From contig JAEZIA010000473.1 in the NCBI GenBank assembly GCA_023416315.1, positions 1-14,929 of the forward strand: a stretch of 14,929 bases of DNA, read 5' to 3'. Source of the DNA: Actinomycetes bacterium. GTDB lineage: Bacteria; Actinomycetota; Actinomycetes; Mycobacteriales; Mycobacteriaceae. The notes below the pieces were generated by a model. The model was given only the letters and a program-made list of their open reading frames with translations. It did not search any database and had not been told where the DNA came from. This document shows positions 13,346 to 14,929 of this stretch, piece after piece. The position numbers and the translations under genes were made by a program. Each line of letters begins with the position of its first letter. Positions within the stretch are counted from its first letter, which is position 1.

Positions 13346-14016
13346 GTGCCCGGATCGGCGTCATCACCTTCCCCGGCACGCTCGATGACGTCGACGCCGC
13401 CCGCGCGGTGCGGCTGGCCGGCGCCGAAGCGGTCAGCCTGTGGCACGGCGACGCCGACCTCAAGGGGGTCGACGCCGTGGTGGTGCCGGGTGGCTTCTCC
13501 TACGGCGACTACCTGCGGTGCGGTGCGATCGCGAAGTTCGCGCCGGTGATGGGCGAGGTGATCTCCGCCGCGCAGGCCGGGATGCCGGTGCTCGGCATCT
13601 GCAACGGCTTCCAGGTGCTGTGCGAGGCCGGCCTGCTGCCCGGGGCGCTGACCCGCAACGCCGGCCTGCACTTCATCTGCCGTGACGTCTGGCTTCGGGT
13701 CGACTCGATCACCAGCGCGTGGTCGTCGCGCTACGAATCGGGCGCCGAACTGCTGGTGCCGCTGAAGTCCGGTGAGGGCCGCTACGTGGCCAGCGAGGCC
13801 GTGCTCGACGAACTCGAAGGGGACGGTCGGGTGGTGTTCCGCTACGCGGAGAACCTCAACGGCTCGATGCGCGATATCGCCGGGATCAGCTCGGCCAACG
13901 GTCGGGTCGTCGGCCTGATGCCGCACCCCGAGCACGCCACCGAAGCCCTGACCGGCCCGTCCGACGACGGGCTCGGCATCTTCCTGTCCGCGCTGGACGC
14001 GGTACTCGCGGTCTAG
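13342..14016 (+). CDS. purQ: Phosphoribosylformylglycinamidine synthase subunit PurQ (glutaminase)
   Basis: A 224-aa class I glutamine amidotransferase that releases ammonia from glutamine for FGAM synthesis in purine biosynthesis. C87 in GICNGFQVL is the nucleophile. H195 and E197 in PHPEH complete the triad. VPGGFSYGDYLRCGAIA (about 48-64) is the standard PurQ segment. The ATG overlaps purS TGA. The TAG stop shares CTAG with the stop of the convergent SDR, giving a 4-nt gene overlap. Confidence 0.98.
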   Translation: MSARIGVITFPGTLDDVDAARAVRLAGAEAVSLWHGDADLKGVDAVVVPGGFSYGDYLRCGAIAKFAPVMGEVISAAQAGMPVLGICNGFQVLCEAGLLPGALTRNAGLHFICRDVWLRVDSITSAWSSRYESGAELLVPLKSGEGRYVASEAVLDELEGDGRVVFRYAENLNGSMRDIAGISSANGRVVGLMPHPEHATEALTGPSDDGLGIFLSALDAVLAV

Positions 14017-14735
14017 GCGCTCAGCCCCAGGGCGCCGCCGTCGACGGGCACGATCGCGCCGTTGACGTAGCTGGCGTCCCGGCTGGTCAGAAACGCCACG
14101 ACCTGCGCGATCTCCTCCGGCTGCGCGACCCGCCGAAGCGCTCGGGTGCCGGCCAGCCCGTCGAGCAGACCTGGGATACCCGTGGTGCCGGGGGTGGCGG
14201 TCGGCCCGGGTGATACCGCGTTCACCCGGACGCCGGATTTGCCGAACTCGTCGGCCCATACCTTGGTGAACAGCTCCAGGGCGGCTTTGGTGGCGCCGTA
14301 CACGCCCGCGCCGGCCCCCGGCGTGGTGGCCACCACCGTGGTGATGTTGACGATCGCGCCCTCGCCGCGGGCGGCCATGCCCGGCGCGAGTTCCCTCACC
14401 AGGATGAAGGGGGCGCGCACGTTCACGCCGAACTGGGCTTCGTACTGCTCGTCGGTGGTCTCCACCGTGTCGGCGAAGCTGTAGATGCCGGCGTTGTTCA
14501 CCAGGATGTCGACGTCGCCGGCAGCTCGGGCAAGCCTGCCGACGTCGTCAACGTCGGCCAGATCGGCGGCGACGAGCTTCGCGCTGCCACCGGCATTTTC
14601 GATCTCCTGAACGACCTTGTTGCCGCGCTCGGCGTCGCGTCCGTGAACGATCACGTCGACGCCACGGCGAGCCAGTTCGGTTGCGATCGCGTAGCCGATA
14701 CCGGCGGTGGCTCCGGTCACCAGTGCTGTTGTCAT
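14013..14735 (-). CDS. Short-chain dehydrogenase/reductase (FabG-like) with Thr at the Ser site
   Basis: A 240-aa classical SDR. TGATAGIG is at residues 7-14, R33 favours NADPH, NNAG is at 80-83, then N105, and Y146 and K150 in YGATK. The residue 13 before the Tyr is T133 (VNITTVV), where catalytic Ser is usual; Thr can keep the hydroxyl but is uncommon. The C-terminal SYVNGAIVPVDGG is standard. ATG 14735 was chosen because VTGATAG follows directly, as in the family; the frame is open to 14861 but that would run into the IS end. An insertion element begins 80 bp upstream and may alter its promoter. Substrate unknown. Confidence 0.9.
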   Translation of the reverse strand: MTTALVTGATAGIGYAIATELARRGVDVIVHGRDAERGNKVVQEIENAGGSAKLVAADLADVDDVGRLARAAGDVDILVNNAGIYSFADTVETTDEQYEAQFGVNVRAPFILVRELAPGMAARGEGAIVNITTVVATTPGAGAGVYGATKAALELFTKVWADEFGKSGVRVNAVSPGPTATPGTTGIPGLLDGLAGTRALRRVAQPEEIAQVVAFLTSRDASYVNGAIVPVDGGALGLSA

Positions 14736-14814
14736 GAACCACACGACAGCGACGGGCGCCGCAATATTCCTCGTAGCGATTTCGGCGCGAAAACCGTCGC
14801 TGAGCGAACTGTGG

Positions 14815-14865
14815 TGTCTCGGGACATCGCTGACACTTATGTCGCGGGACATCGCTGACACTCAT
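14815..14865. repeat. Tandem 25-bp repeat at the IS end
   Basis: Two head-to-tail units at 14816-14840 and 14841-14865 match in 23 of 25 positions, sharing the core CGGGACATCGCTGACACT. The second unit overlaps the transposase stop codon. The units are probably terminal repeat sequences bound by the transposase; two copies in series could be multiple binding sites or a nested insertion. Confidence 0.75.
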
Positions 14866-14929
14866 GATGGTGGTTTGGGTTCGCGGGTGCGGTAGGTCCG
14901 GGTGGTTTTGTCGCCGCGTTGGTAGTTGC
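14862..14929 (-). CDS. Transposase C-terminal fragment (IS481/IS3-like, cut by window edge)
   Basis: The minus strand carries an open frame ending in TGA at 14864-14862. Its last residues are NYQRGDKTTRTYR, then TREPKPPS. From memory this resembles the 'NYQ...' tails that follow the DDE integrase core in IS481-family transposases. Only 21 residues are visible and no catalytic residue is included, so the family call rests on the tail and the flanking repeat. Whether the gene is intact cannot be seen. Confidence 0.5.
   Translation of the reverse strand, partial: NYQRGDKTTRTYRTREPKPPS

Larger units (their letters stand above)
14815..14929. mobile_element. End of an insertion sequence, IS481/IS3-like (continues past the window)
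   Basis: The segment starts at TGTCTCGGGACATCGC, followed by a near-identical second copy, and then the 3' end of a transposase-like frame. The layout (TG-start terminal repeat, short gap, transposase stop) is that of an IS end. The outer boundary near 14815 is inferred from the repeat and from the TG...CA rule; the other end is outside the window. Confidence 0.6.

Noticed and set aside
14780..14800. Third copy of the 41-nt hairpin repeat
   Set aside because: It shares only TTCGGCGCG and AAAACCG with copy B and lacks the paired arms; a chance match in GC-rich DNA is likely.
14816..14865. Possible start of a CRISPR array
   Set aside because: Only two units with no spacer between them, next to a transposase tail; this is an IS end, not an array.

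Overview
The window is GC-rich actinobacterial DNA, almost certainly from a mycobacterium (probably a rapidly growing Mycolicibacterium-type species). The evidence is the purC - ptrB ... MBL hydrolase - exported protein - purS - purQ gene order, which from memory matches the Rv0779c-Rv0788 neighbourhood of M. tuberculosis. GTG starts, 1-4 nt gene overlaps and a start-proximal TANNNT box at purC fit as well, as does the start of a mycofactocin-type SDR at the left edge.

Left third (1-5000), an accessory catabolic module. A truncated mycofactocin-type SDR (minus) and a TetR regulator (156-800, plus) diverge from a 51-bp region. Convergent to the regulator is a tightly packed five-gene minus-strand operon. 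In transcription order it holds a Rieske ring-hydroxylating oxygenase large subunit, two different NTF2/SnoaL-like proteins, a small CxxHxxCxxxC...CP ferredoxin and a GMC flavoprotein oxidoreductase. A promoter-like box overlaps an AT-rich inverted repeat (4926-4943) just upstream of the first gene and looks like a repressor-controlled entry point. The substrate is unknown; the set suggests hydroxylation plus alcohol oxidation of a hydrophobic compound.

Middle (4980-10130). A stand-alone protein with an AbiEi-like N-terminal domain and a DUF559/Vsr-like nuclease domain sits between two 41-nt hairpin repeats of 83% identity, each overlapping the stop codon of a minus-strand gene. Next come a small membrane protein (Rv0779c-like) and, divergently, purC, oligopeptidase B (ptrB, intact) and a thiol glutathione peroxidase. 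These last three are joined by ATGA overlaps.

Right part (10190-14929). A DUF2334-type deacetylase-superfamily protein converges with zero spacing on a RhlG-like SDR, which follows a UlaG-like MBL hydrolase in a two-gene operon. A divergent exported Cys-rich protein leads to purS-purQ (ATGA overlap), subunits of FGAM synthase. purQ converges on a second SDR with both stop codons inside one CTAG. The right edge enters the 3' end of an IS481/IS3-like transposase, bounded by a tandem 25-bp repeat 80 bp upstream of that SDR.

The least explained elements are the Rieske/double-NTF2/ferredoxin/GMC operon with its operator, and the paired hairpins around the AbiEi-DUF559 gene. No CRISPR array, tRNA or rRNA was seen, and no stretch over 300 bp lacks a gene.
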